A DNA stretch of 64,000 nt, taken from Fluviicola sp. Its GTDB lineage: Bacteria; Bacteroidota; Bacteroidia; Flavobacteriales_D; Crocinitomicaceae. The position numbers were made by a program, and so were the translations under genes. The stretch lies in contig JAJTEO010000010.1 of the NCBI GenBank assembly GCA_021300395.1, positions 18,542-82,541 of the forward strand. The letters are read 5' to 3'. Position 1 is the stretch's first letter, and each line of letters opens with the position of its first letter. Under the pieces are notes generated by a model. The model was not told the DNA's origin. It was given only the letters and a program-made list of their open reading frames with translations, and made no database searches. Below are positions 11,081-21,130 of this stretch, one piece after another.

Positions 11081-11896
11081 TTATAATTTGAAGAACTTTT
11101 TATTAGCTTTTTCTATAAAACCATATCCAAATAACTTATGAAATAAATTGTACATTTTTGCATCTTTACCTGCCATGTATCTTAATTTATTTTTACCATC
11201 TGTTGCAGCTTCAAAAATTACTTTAGAAACTACACTAACAGGAGAAGCATTTTTAATCATTTGAGGCAAAACCGTTGTTATTTTACTAACTATATTTTGA
11301 TATTCCTTTAAATTTTCATCATGTTGAAAATCGAATGATCTTCCGGCAAAATCTGTTGCAATTGCTCCTGGTTCAATTATTTTTACTCTACCTCCAAATT
11401 GTTCTACTTCGTATTTTAAGGATTCGGAAATACCTTCAACAGCGAATTTGGTTCCATGATAAAGAGAACCTAATGGGAAAGTCATCTTGCCGCCCATTGA
11501 TGATATATTAATTATTACGCCATCTTTGTTTTTACGAAAGTGTGGAAGTATAGCTCTTGTAACATCCATTAAGCCTATTACATTGGTATTAAATTGTCTT
11601 TCAATTTTTTCTTTAGAGAATGCTTCTAATGGCCCATAAGCACCATAACCAGCATTATTTACTAAAACATCAATTTTACCAAACTTTTCAACTCCTAGTT
11701 TTACAGCTTCATTAATTGATGCTATATCTAAAACATCAAGTTTAATTACAAAAGTGTTTTTTAGTTTATTTAATTCAGTTTCCTTTTCGGGTGTTCTCAT
11801 TGTAGCAATAACATTCCATCCCTTAGTTTGAAAATATTTAGCGGTTTCTTTTCCAATTCCGCTGCTTGCTCCTGTAATTAAAATTGTCTTGTTCAT
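11081..11896 (-). CDS. SDR family oxidoreductase
   Basis: ILITGASSGIGKETAKYF, NNAGYGAYG, YHGTKFAVEG. Confidence 0.95.
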   Translation of the reverse strand: MNKTILITGASSGIGKETAKYFQTKGWNVIATMRTPEKETELNKLKNTFVIKLDVLDIASINEAVKLGVEKFGKIDVLVNNAGYGAYGPLEAFSKEKIERQFNTNVIGLMDVTRAILPHFRKNKDGVIINISSMGGKMTFPLGSLYHGTKFAVEGISESLKYEVEQFGGRVKIIEPGAIATDFAGRSFDFQHDENLKEYQNIVSKITTVLPQMIKNASPVSVVSKVIFEAATDGKNKLRYMAGKDAKMYNLFHKLFGYGFIEKANKKFFKL

Positions 11897-12052
11897 TTCT
11901 TATGAGTTTAAAATTATGGTTCAAAATTCATAAGAAACATCAACTGGAAGGTAATACAAATTCAGGTTGTTTGAACTCTTTTTACGGATTGTCTTTTTAA
12001 GCTTACTGCTATCTAGCATCTAATTTCTATCATCTAGTTTCTAATATCTTGA

Positions 12053-13105
12053 TTAAATCATATCCTTACAAGAAACATAATGCACCAAGTTCTCATCTAA
12101 CTTATGATTTGCTTTTCGCATCACATTTACTTCTGTTTGACCAACTAATTTATGTAATAATCCCCAATTGATTTTTTTAACTGTTGATTTAAATAAAGTG
12201 TCTTTTTTGTCTGTCCACCAGAGTATTAGTGTTTTATTTTTTTTATGTAATAATCCAGAAAATAATTCATCTACTAAACTTGGATTATTATCTTTTACCC
12301 AAACTGCTTCTGGCGCGATGAATGTATGTTTTGTTGGATTTATGATTTTATTCAAGAAAGGAATGTAAGGAATTATTTTTGTTAAAAACGCCCCCGATTT
12401 ACCTGGTAAACGAACAATTTCCCAAGTTGCTTCATTGTATTTACAAAAAGCAATTAGGTCACCTTTATCATTTTTCAAACCATAAAAAGGTCCTTGTTGA
12501 GTGTATGCATCGAAATAATAAGAATAGTTTCCAAAATTACTTTCAATTGAAGACTTTATTTCATCCCAATTTTTTATTTCTACAAAGCGATTAGTTTTTT
12601 TTGGTTTAATTCGACTGTAAGTTTGCGTGATGACCGTTGCACATTTTTGAAATCCAAAATTTTCACTCATTTGAATACTTCGTACATTTTTAGGCTCTAT
12701 GTATGCATAAAAAGAATTTACTTTTTCTTCATTCACTCCATTTTCAAGCGCAGAATTAAAAAAGTTAGTTAATTCAGCTTTTAGTTTAGATTTTTTCTCG
12801 TGCTTATTGATTTTTCCTGAAGAACGGAATGAGGTTTCAAAAGTAAAAAAACGAATATACCAATCTCCATTTCTTCGGCAAAAAGTACAATTACCTAAAA
12901 CTTTATCGTTACGATTTAAAGAAAGGTGTAACGGATTATCTAATTCTTCAATTCTCTCTAGTGTATCCAAATGTCTATAACATGCACCGTTTGTTCCGTA
13001 AGTTGTATGATGCAAAAGTTTCTTTAAAGATTCGGAGGCTTTTTCGCGTAATTTGAAAATTGAACTTTGAAGATCAATTTGATTTTGAAATTTTGAATCT
13101 TGCAT
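12053..13105 (-). CDS. GNAT-like N-acetyltransferase domain protein
   Basis: 350 aa; SIQMSENFGFQK resembles the acetyltransferase acetyl-CoA-proximal motif. Confidence 0.55.
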   Translation of the reverse strand: MQDSKFQNQIDLQSSIFKLREKASESLKKLLHHTTYGTNGACYRHLDTLERIEELDNPLHLSLNRNDKVLGNCTFCRRNGDWYIRFFTFETSFRSSGKINKHEKKSKLKAELTNFFNSALENGVNEEKVNSFYAYIEPKNVRSIQMSENFGFQKCATVITQTYSRIKPKKTNRFVEIKNWDEIKSSIESNFGNYSYYFDAYTQQGPFYGLKNDKGDLIAFCKYNEATWEIVRLPGKSGAFLTKIIPYIPFLNKIINPTKHTFIAPEAVWVKDNNPSLVDELFSGLLHKKNKTLILWWTDKKDTLFKSTVKKINWGLLHKLVGQTEVNVMRKANHKLDENLVHYVSCKDMI

Positions 13106-13129
13106 TTGAAGTGAATAAATAATTTAAAA

Positions 13130-13203
13130 GTGACTCTGGCAGGAATCGAACCTGCATCAAAAGTTTAGGAAACTTCTATTCTATCCATTGAACTACAAAG
13201 TCA
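13130..13203 (-). tRNA. tRNA-Arg (CCT)
   Basis: Cloverleaf TGACTTT...GAAGT-TTCCTAA-ACTTT...GGTTCGATTCC...AGAGTCA on the minus strand. Confidence 0.92.
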
Positions 13204-13349
13204 TTTTAGTGCTAAATTAAGAATAATATGAATATTAGAATAAGTAATATTTAACAATCAATTCTAAAGATTATTTAAAAAATATATCACTTTTTATCAC
13301 TAATAATTTTTAAAATAGTATATTAACACGCTAATTAAATTATTACTAT

Positions 13350-13916
13350 ATGAAATTGTTTCGCATATTATCTGTCACACTATTTGTATTTATTCAACTT
13401 TCTGCTCATTCTCAAGTAAAAAAAGCAGGTCCATGGTCTATTGGAATTGGTTTTAATTTCGTTGATAATGATGGTTATCCATTTTCAAGATTATTGAAAG
13501 CGAAGGAAGGTTGGAGTGGATTACCATTTCCAAATACAATTACCGTAGGATATAAATACAACAAGAGAGTATCATTTGAGTTTTCTGAATCAATGAATTC
13601 ATTTAAAGCAGGTACAATTATAAATCAAGGAGTTTTAAAAGTAAATCAGTTTTTTATTAATACTAATTTGAACGGAAAGTTTCATTTTAATTCGTTAGAA
13701 AATAAATTGACATGGTTTGATCCATATGCATCTGTTGGAGCAGGAATGACATGTATGGCAAAAGTAGTTTCTTTTTATCCTACAGTTGGTTTAGGTTCAA
13801 ATTTTTGGGTTTCTAAACATTTAGGAGTGAACGTTCAATCAATGGCTAATTTTAGAGTTTCAAATACGAATTCAAACTTTTTGATTCATATGTTGACGTT
13901 CAAATACAGATATTAG
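13350..13916 (+). CDS. secreted/outer-membrane beta-barrel-like hypothetical protein
   Basis: Signal peptide MKLFRILSVTLFVFIQLSAHSQ, alternating strand pattern, terminal aromatic residue. Confidence 0.65.
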   Translation: MKLFRILSVTLFVFIQLSAHSQVKKAGPWSIGIGFNFVDNDGYPFSRLLKAKEGWSGLPFPNTITVGYKYNKRVSFEFSESMNSFKAGTIINQGVLKVNQFFINTNLNGKFHFNSLENKLTWFDPYASVGAGMTCMAKVVSFYPTVGLGSNFWVSKHLGVNVQSMANFRVSNTNSNFLIHMLTFKYRY

Positions 13917-15028
13917 TCTGTAATTAATTCATTCCAAACTTTATCGGCAGCAATATCCCAAGAAAAGATTTTACTTCTTTGTAATCCATTTTTGGATAAT
14001 TCTAATTGACGTTCAGTTGAGTTAGAAAGAAATTCCATTTTAGTAGAAATGTCTTTTATATCAAAAGGGTCACAATAAATGGCGGCGTCTCCAGCAACTT
14101 CTGGTATAGCACTTTTATTTCCTGCAATGATTGGAATACCACATTTCATCGCTTCTACCAATGGAATTCCGAAGCCTTCGAAATATGGAATAAACATAAA
14201 GATAGAAGCGGCACCCATTACTTTTGCTAATTCATTCAAAGCTAAATGTCCTGTAAAATGAATTGATTTTTTATGTTCTTCAGATAAAAAAGAAGTGTCT
14301 AGAGAATTATTCCAAAGTGATTCACCAACGATTACTAATTCATAATCATTTGATGAGTTGTTTTTATAAATTGAATAAGCTTCTAACAATCGTTTTACAT
14401 TTTTTCGAGGGTGTATGGCTCCAACGAACAGAAAATAAGGTTTTCCTTTTGAGTATTTTGTCTGAATAGTTAGTTTTTCAACTTGATCTATCGGTTGAAA
14501 AATAACTGAAGCTCCGTTCCAAATCGCCTTAATTTTTGAAGAATCTATTAGATAAGTTTTAGCAATATCTTCCTTTGAAAAATTTGAAACGGTAATTATT
14601 TTTTTCGCTTTTTTGGCAAAACGTTTAAAGAAGAAGCGTAAGTAAACACGGGCTGAAAAAGGCAAATCCTCTGGATAATGTTCAAAATTGATATCATGAA
14701 TCACACCTATTTGTGGAATATTTGAACGCAATGATAAATATCCATCAGGTGAAAAAAACAAATCTACTTTGTGCTTTTTTAATGCACGATAAACGGCTAT
14801 TTCAAACCAAATCATAAACAAAATGGGATGTCTAGCTGGTGGATTTAATACAACTGGTATTACATTTTTACCAAAAATGAATTTCTGATCATATTTGCGA
14901 TCAAAGAAAAAGATGAATTCATGTTCAGGATGCTGTTCAACGATACGTTTTACAATTTCAAAAGTATACCAACCAAAACCCTCCATTTTCGTTGGTAACA
15001 GAAATCGTGTATTGACAGCAATTTTCAT
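13913..15028 (-). CDS. glycosyltransferase family 4 (GT-B)
   Basis: FVGAIHPRKNVKRLLEAY, PYFEGFGIPLVEAMKCGIPIIAGNKSAIPEVAGDAA. Confidence 0.93.
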   Translation of the reverse strand: MKIAVNTRFLLPTKMEGFGWYTFEIVKRIVEQHPEHEFIFFFDRKYDQKFIFGKNVIPVVLNPPARHPILFMIWFEIAVYRALKKHKVDLFFSPDGYLSLRSNIPQIGVIHDINFEHYPEDLPFSARVYLRFFFKRFAKKAKKIITVSNFSKEDIAKTYLIDSSKIKAIWNGASVIFQPIDQVEKLTIQTKYSKGKPYFLFVGAIHPRKNVKRLLEAYSIYKNNSSNDYELVIVGESLWNNSLDTSFLSEEHKKSIHFTGHLALNELAKVMGAASIFMFIPYFEGFGIPLVEAMKCGIPIIAGNKSAIPEVAGDAAIYCDPFDIKDISTKMEFLSNSTERQLELSKNGLQRSKIFSWDIAADKVWNELITD

Positions 15029-15700
15029 TTAATACGTTAAGATTGGATTAGAACGTTTTTCATTACCTATTGTTGTTGTTGGACCATGACCACAGAAAAC
15101 GGTTGTATCTTCTGGTAATGAAAACATGACATTTTTAATCGTTTTTTTCAACGTTTCTAAATTTCCACCTGGTAAATCATATCGACCAAAACTTCCTCTA
15201 AATAAAACGTCACCATTGATAACAAATTTATTTTCAGCATTGTAATATACAACATGTCCAGGAGCATGACCGGGCGTGAATAAAACTTGAAATTCAATCT
15301 CACCAAATTTCAAAATCTCACCACCTTTTAATATTTTGTTTGGAGTTTCAGCTTCTTCATAAGCAGGGAAACCATACATATGTGCATAGTTTGGTACCGC
15401 ATTCAATGTTACTAAATCTTCTTGATGTATGTAATGATCTAATTTAAATTGTCGTTGAACAAATGCATTTCCCAAAACGTGATCGATATGACCATGTGTA
15501 TTTAAAAGCGCTTTCGGAACTAATTGATTGTCTTGAATAAAAGCTAATAATTCTTTTTGTTCACTTCGATCATAACAACCTGGATCAATAATTACACAAT
15601 TTTTAGATTGATCAAATACGATGTATGTATTTTCTTGAATCGGGTTGAACGTAAAGACTTTTATTTGAATAGACATAATTCCTTCTTTTTTGTTGAACAA
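15029..15700 (-). CDS. MBL-fold metallo-hydrolase (glyoxalase II-like)
   Basis: THGHIDHVLGN, TPGHAPGHVVYY, NGDVLFRGSFGR; likely start MSIQIKVF just inside the ORF. Confidence 0.93.
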   Translation of the reverse strand: MFNKKEGIMSIQIKVFTFNPIQENTYIVFDQSKNCVIIDPGCYDRSEQKELLAFIQDNQLVPKALLNTHGHIDHVLGNAFVQRQFKLDHYIHQEDLVTLNAVPNYAHMYGFPAYEEAETPNKILKGGEILKFGEIEFQVLFTPGHAPGHVVYYNAENKFVINGDVLFRGSFGRYDLPGGNLETLKKTIKNVMFSLPEDTTVFCGHGPTTTIGNEKRSNPILTY

Positions 15701-15785
15701 ATTTAACTTAAAAAATGAAATTAGAAATTCGGTATTGTTTTTGTTTCTTTTGTTTCATTATCTTTACCGAGCAAAAATTTTTATT

Positions 15786-16316
15786 ATGAAATACAGTTTA
15801 TTATTATTTGTTGGTATAATCTTATTTAGTTGTGGTGTAAAAGTACCGTTGACAGATCAAATCAAAGAAGAATACAATTTGAACGAACAGAATATGAAGA
15901 AAGTTCAGTTCTATACTTCTTCTACAATTATCTTAACGAAAAGCAAAGTTTCTGGTTCTCAGGGAACATCTGATGATGGGGCATTGGTATCAAGTAAAAA
16001 TAGTGAACAAGACAGAGTGATTATCTATCCAAACACAAAATGTATTTTTGATGGTTTTGGACCAAACAATGAATTGAATATTCGTTTTGAGGTTGGTGTT
16101 GGAAATTTTTTAAAATTTGCTGTTAGACCAAATCAAAACGGAGGTAAATATTATTTAAAAGCTGATTGGAAACAAGATCAAGGTGGTCAATTATCTTATG
16201 GAAATCAAACATATTTTGCTGACACAAATAGTGGAAGTGCTTATTTGATGGTTGTTTTGAAAAAATTAAATAAAACAAAACGTAAAGATAGACGAGTAAA
16301 AGGAATGAAAGTTTAA
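15786..16316 (+). CDS. hypothetical lipoprotein
   Basis: MKYSLLLFVGIILFSCG lipobox; internal ATG preferred to the ORF-track start at 15690. Confidence 0.7.
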   Translation: MKYSLLLFVGIILFSCGVKVPLTDQIKEEYNLNEQNMKKVQFYTSSTIILTKSKVSGSQGTSDDGALVSSKNSEQDRVIIYPNTKCIFDGFGPNNELNIRFEVGVGNFLKFAVRPNQNGGKYYLKADWKQDQGGQLSYGNQTYFADTNSGSAYLMVVLKKLNKTKRKDRRVKGMKV

Positions 16317-16336
16317 TCTTTTCAAACTAATTTTTT

Positions 16337-16368
16337 AAAGAGAATATCGAAAGGTATTCTCTTTTTTT
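16337..16368 (+). terminator. rho-independent terminator
   Basis: AAAGAGAATA-TCGAAAGG-TATTCTCTTTTTTT. Confidence 0.85.
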
Positions 16369-16440
16369 GTACCTTGTTAGTTCATTTTAATTTAATATAT
16401 AGTTTACATACTGATTATTTGTAATCACGAAATTTGCAAA

Positions 16441-18477
16441 ATGGAATTGTTTAATAGAGAGTTGAGCTGGTTATCGTTCAATGAAAGAGTACTACAAGAA
16501 GCAATGGACGAACGAGTTCCGTTGATTGAAAGAATTCGATTTTTAGGAATTTATTCGAATAATTTAGATGAATTTTTCAGAGTTCGAGTAGCAAATCTTC
16601 GAAGAAGAGTTATGGTTGATAATAAATCTGTTGAAGGGTTTGAAGGTTCAGCTAAACTTTTGCTAGAAAAAATTAGAACTGTAGTTTTAAAGCAACAAAA
16701 AGATTTTGAGGCGACTTACCATTTTTTATTTGATGAACTAGCGAAGGAAAATATTCAGTTTATAGATGAAACTCAATTAAACGAAGAACAATTAAATCAA
16801 TTGCATTTATTCTACAACAAAGAATTAAAACATGAAATTGTTCCGATTATAATCAATCCAAAACATCCATTTCCTCGATTAAAAGATTATGGCGTTTATT
16901 TGGCAATAAAAATGATTGTTCCAAGTAAAAAAACACCAAATTTTGCTTTAATTGAAATACCGAATGAATATCCTCGTTTTTACCGTTTGAAAGATGATAA
17001 AAAGGAATATTTCATTTTGTTGGATGATATTATTCGTCTACATTTAAAAAGTATTTTTTCCATTTTTGATTGTGAATCTATTGAGGCTTATACATTCAAA
17101 TTTACCCGTGATGCTGAATTAGATTTAGATGATGATTTATCGACTTCATTTATTGAAAAAATAGAGAAAAGTGTAAAAGAACGTAAAAAAGCAGATCCAA
17201 TTCGTTTTGTTTACGATAATACAATGCCGAGGACATTATTGAATTTCTTAATCAAATCATTAAGATTGAAAGAAGGAATGAATATGATTCCAGGTGGACG
17301 TTACCATAATTTTAAAGATTTTATTTCTTTTCCTGATTTTGGTCGAAAAGATTTATTGTTTCCTCCAAGACCACCTCAAATACATCCGGATTTAGAACAT
17401 AAAAAGAGTCTATTACAAGCAATTGTAGAAAAAGATATTCTACTTCATTTCCCATATCAACAGTTTGATTATGTAGTTGATACTTTACGAGAAGCTGCTA
17501 TTGATCCAAAAGTAAAATCAATCAAGATTAATGTTTATCGATTAGCGAAGAATTCTCAAGTTATGAATGCTTTGATGAATGCGATTAGTAATGGGAAAGA
17601 AGTAACAGTAATTATGGAGCTTCAAGCACGATTTGATGAAACGAACAATGTATATTGGTCGAATCGTTTGAAGGAAAATGGTGCAAAAGTTATTTATGGT
17701 GTTCAAAATCTGAAAGTTCACTCTAAATTAATTTTGATTCATAAGGCAATTTCAAATTCCAAAGATGAATTCATTTCTTATATTGGTACAGGAAATTTCA
17801 ATGAGAAATCTGCTCGTATTTATAGTGATTTAGGTCTTTTTACAAGTAATCCAATTATTTCAAATGAGGTTAAAAAAGTATTTAAATTACTAGAAAATCA
17901 TTTTGAAAAAACAGATTTTAAACACTTAATGGTTTCTCCGTTTAATACACGTTCAAAATTGATGAATTTGATTAATGCTGAAATTAGAAATGCTAAAAAA
18001 TCAAATAATGGATTGATTCGTTTGAAGATTAATAATTTAGTAGATGTTCGCATTATTGAAAAATTATATGAAGCGAGTAGAGCAGGGGTTAAAATTCAAT
18101 TAATTGTCAGAGGTGTTTGTTGTTTAGTTGCTGGTTTACCAAAGAAAAGTGATAATATTGAAGTCATTAGTATTGTTGACCGTTATTTGGAGCATGCACG
18201 ATTTATGATTTTTGGAAATAATGGAAACCCTGTTTATTACCTTACTAGCGCTGATTGGATGGAACGTAATTTAGATAAACGTGTTGAAGTTGGTTGTCCG
18301 ATTTTAGATCCAAGTTTACAAAAAGAATTGGATTTAATATTCGATTATCAATGGAAAGGAAATTTCAAATCGCGCATTATTGATAAAAAACAGAAAAACG
18401 ATTATAAAAAGCCGATAAATTCAGAACCATTTCATGCACAAGAAGAGTTGTATAGTCATTATGATTTAACGAATTAA
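16441..18477 (+). CDS. ppk1: polyphosphate kinase 1
   Basis: FNRELSWLSFNERVLQEA, FPYQQFDYVVDTLREAA, YIGTGNFNEKSARIYSD, SADWMERNLDKRVE. Confidence 0.97.
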   Translation: MELFNRELSWLSFNERVLQEAMDERVPLIERIRFLGIYSNNLDEFFRVRVANLRRRVMVDNKSVEGFEGSAKLLLEKIRTVVLKQQKDFEATYHFLFDELAKENIQFIDETQLNEEQLNQLHLFYNKELKHEIVPIIINPKHPFPRLKDYGVYLAIKMIVPSKKTPNFALIEIPNEYPRFYRLKDDKKEYFILLDDIIRLHLKSIFSIFDCESIEAYTFKFTRDAELDLDDDLSTSFIEKIEKSVKERKKADPIRFVYDNTMPRTLLNFLIKSLRLKEGMNMIPGGRYHNFKDFISFPDFGRKDLLFPPRPPQIHPDLEHKKSLLQAIVEKDILLHFPYQQFDYVVDTLREAAIDPKVKSIKINVYRLAKNSQVMNALMNAISNGKEVTVIMELQARFDETNNVYWSNRLKENGAKVIYGVQNLKVHSKLILIHKAISNSKDEFISYIGTGNFNEKSARIYSDLGLFTSNPIISNEVKKVFKLLENHFEKTDFKHLMVSPFNTRSKLMNLINAEIRNAKKSNNGLIRLKINNLVDVRIIEKLYEASRAGVKIQLIVRGVCCLVAGLPKKSDNIEVISIVDRYLEHARFMIFGNNGNPVYYLTSADWMERNLDKRVEVGCPILDPSLQKELDLIFDYQWKGNFKSRIIDKKQKNDYKKPINSEPFHAQEELYSHYDLTN

Positions 18478-18550
18478 TTTGAATTCATTTCTACTATTTG
18501 ATTAACTTTGAGGCGCTAAGAGAAAATCTTGCTTTATCAATAATTAGAAA

Positions 18551-19300
18551 ATGAATTTTTTAAAATCAAAAATATTAATTATCAGTTGTTTGAGTTGTTT
18601 TTCAGTTTTTGGAAAGTCACTTAACGATTCAACTTTAATTTCACGTTTTCGTCCCGGATTTATGTGGTTTTATACTGGAATTCGTCCAGCTGAAACTGAA
18701 AAAGTTCGTAAATATGATCGTTTAATTTTTGATGTGACTTATTCTTCATTTTCAGGAGGTAAAGAGTCGTTTAAAAACAAAGGGTTGTCTTTAGGTTTGA
18801 ATACAAGTTTATTATTCGATATTCCGATTACAAAAGGAAATACAATTTCAATAGGAACTGGAATTTCTCATTCTTTTTTTCAAGTTGGTCACAATAATTT
18901 ATTTTTAACGAACTCAAAAGAAGGAACAACTACTTACCAATTAAAAGATTCCTTAGATGCTTTTAAAAGAAGTTCATTAGCAGGAAATGTTTTTTCTATT
19001 CCATTAGAATTAAGATTCAGATCAAAAAACTGGAAGCATGTGAAATTTCATTTAGGTGGTAAAGTTGGTTATCAAGCGAATTTATATTCTAAATACATTA
19101 TTCAATCGGTTGATATAGATAAACGCATTAAATCTTTTTATTTCCCTGATGTGAATGGTTTAGTATATTCTGTTCATGCGCGTATTGGTATTCGAAATTG
19201 GGCACTTTTTGGAAGTTATTCTATCAATAAAATGTTTTCTAATACTAAAAGCACTCCGATTAACACCCTTCAAGTTGGACTTAGTATTTCTCTTTTTTAA
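18551..19300 (+). CDS. outer-membrane beta-barrel-like hypothetical protein
   Basis: Signal peptide and beta-strand-rich sequence; ends in a beta-strand with terminal Phe. Confidence 0.65.
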   Translation: MNFLKSKILIISCLSCFSVFGKSLNDSTLISRFRPGFMWFYTGIRPAETEKVRKYDRLIFDVTYSSFSGGKESFKNKGLSLGLNTSLLFDIPITKGNTISIGTGISHSFFQVGHNNLFLTNSKEGTTTYQLKDSLDAFKRSSLAGNVFSIPLELRFRSKNWKHVKFHLGGKVGYQANLYSKYIIQSVDIDKRIKSFYFPDVNGLVYSVHARIGIRNWALFGSYSINKMFSNTKSTPINTLQVGLSISLF

Positions 19301-19309
19301 TTTTTCAAG

Positions 19310-19796
19310 ATGTTTATAGATACTCATACTCATCTCTATTCAACTGAATTTAATGATGATAGAATTGAAATGATTCAACGTTCATTAGCAAATGGCGTAG
19401 AAAAATTATTATTACCAAACATTGATATTGAAAGCATCGAAGGAATGCATCAATTGGTTAAAGATTATCCTGCTAATTGCTATGCTATGATGGGGTTACA
19501 TCCAGGTTATGTTAAAGAGGATTGGGATCAACAATTAGCAATAATTAAAGATTATTTATTCAACGTATAAAAAAGCTGAATTAGATAAAGTTCTTGAAAA
19601 CATAGATTTAAGAAATATTGTTTTAGAAACAGATTCACCTTATTTACCACCTGTTCCTTATAGAGGAAAACGAAATGAAAGTAGTTATTTGGTTCACATT
19701 GCTGAAAAATTAGCAGATGTTTATCAGATTTCATTAAAAGAAGTTGAAGAAGTTACAACAAATAATACATTTGAGTTATTTCCTTCCATAAAGTAA
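19310..19796 (+). pseudogene. tatD: TatD family hydrolase with an internal deletion
   Basis: N-term MFIDTHTHLYSTEFNDDR...GLHPGYVKEDW; C-term TYKKAELDKVLENIDLRNIVLETDSPYLPPVPYRGKRNESSYL in a different frame; the ~100-residue middle is absent. Confidence 0.88.
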
Positions 19797-19805
19797 GAAT
19801 TGATT

Positions 19806-20837
19806 ATGAGTACAAAAAATAAAGTTTTAATTATCTATACGGGTGGTACGATTGGAATGATTAATGATCCTAAATCTGGGCGTTTAATTAGTTTTGATTT
19901 TAAGCATATGTATCATCATATTCCTGAATTAGAACGATTAAATATTGATTTAACAACTATTAGTTTTGAGTACCCGGTTGATTCTTCAGAAATGCATCCA
20001 AGTCGTTGGGCAGATATTGCTCAAATAGTTTATGATAATTATGGACTTTATGATGGATTTGTAATTCTTCATGGTTCGGATACCATGGCATATACTGCAT
20101 CTGGTTTAAGTTTCATGTTACAAGGTTTAAAAAAACCTGTTATTTTAACTGGTTCTCAATTGCCAATAGGCACCATACGTACAGATGGAAAAGAGAATTT
20201 AATTACGGCAATTGAAATTGCAGCCTCTAAAGATGAATCTGGAGAAAGTATTGTTCAAGAGGTTGCTGTTTACTTTGAATATTCATTATATCGAGGCAAT
20301 AGAAGTTCAAAAGTATCAGCGAATCAATTTGAAGCTTTCAGTTCGCCTAATTATGCAGAATTAGCAATTGCAGGAGTAAACATTCAATTCAACAAAGAGC
20401 GATTATTGCGATCTGACTTATCAGAATTAAAATTATTTACTCATTTCGACAATCATGTTGCTTTATTGAAAATATTTCCAGGATTCTCGGCAAACGTTTA
20501 CAAAAGCATTTTTGATTTTCAGCAAGTAAAAGGGATTATTATCGAAACGTTTGGAGCAGGTAATGCACCAAGTGATGTTTCTTTTAGAGAATTGATAACG
20601 AATTACATCAACGAAGGAGGAATTGTTTTAAATATTACTCAATGTAGTTCAGGAAGTGTTGAGCAAGGGAAATATGAAACAAGTTCTTTCTTTAGTAAAA
20701 TTGGAGTTATCTCCGGAAGTGATATGACAACTGAGGCTGCATTAGCGAAAATGATGTATTTACTTGGAAGCGAATCTTCATTAGAAGTCATCAAAGATAA
20801 ATTGTCAATTTCTCTAATTGGAGAATTGTCTGTATAA
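19806..20837 (+). CDS. ansA: type I asparaginase
   Basis: LIIYTGGTIGMI, DGFVILHGSDTMAYTAS. Confidence 0.95.
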   Translation: MSTKNKVLIIYTGGTIGMINDPKSGRLISFDFKHMYHHIPELERLNIDLTTISFEYPVDSSEMHPSRWADIAQIVYDNYGLYDGFVILHGSDTMAYTASGLSFMLQGLKKPVILTGSQLPIGTIRTDGKENLITAIEIAASKDESGESIVQEVAVYFEYSLYRGNRSSKVSANQFEAFSSPNYAELAIAGVNIQFNKERLLRSDLSELKLFTHFDNHVALLKIFPGFSANVYKSIFDFQQVKGIIIETFGAGNAPSDVSFRELITNYINEGGIVLNITQCSSGSVEQGKYETSSFFSKIGVISGSDMTTEAALAKMMYLLGSESSLEVIKDKLSISLIGELSV

Positions 20838-20877
20838 CATTGATTTTAAAAAAGACCTTTTAATTAAAAGACTTTCT

Positions 20878-20885
20878 TAACTTTG
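20878..20885 (+). promoter_or_regulatory. Bacteroidota-type -7 box TAACTTTG upstream of tRNA-Ser
   Basis: Exact match to TAnnTTTG, 14 bp before the tRNA. Confidence 0.6.
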
Positions 20886-20899
20886 CAACCCAATTAAGA

Positions 20900-20987
20900 G
20901 GAGAGGTGTCCGAGTGGTTGAAGGAGCACGCCTGGAAAGTGTGTATACCTCAAAAGGGTATCGCGGGTTCGAATCCCGCCCTCTCCG
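20900..20987 (+). tRNA. tRNA-Ser (GGA)
   Basis: GGAGAGG...CTGGAAA anticodon loop, long variable arm, CGGGTTCGAATCCCG, CCTCTCC. Confidence 0.96.
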
Positions 20988-20990
20988 CAA

Positions 20991-21043
20991 AAGCAGAATG
21001 AGTAACAGAATGGAAATGATGTTATCTTATTCTGCTTTTTTTA
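20991..21043 (+). terminator. terminator after tRNA-Ser
   Basis: AGCAGAATGAGTAACA ... TGTTATCTTATTCTGCTTTTTTT. Confidence 0.8.
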
Positions 21044-21080
21044 TTTTCATTATGCTTTTCTAAAATTTAAAATATTGCAC

Positions 21081-21107
21081 AAAAAAAGAGGGAGTAAAAC
21101 TCCCTCT
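21081..21107 (-). terminator. rho-independent terminator of the T9SS-sorted protein gene
   Basis: AGAGGGAG-TTTTA-CTCCCTCT-TTTTTT on the minus strand. Confidence 0.88.
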
Positions 21108-21130
21108 AATCAATATGTTATTTTGTAATC

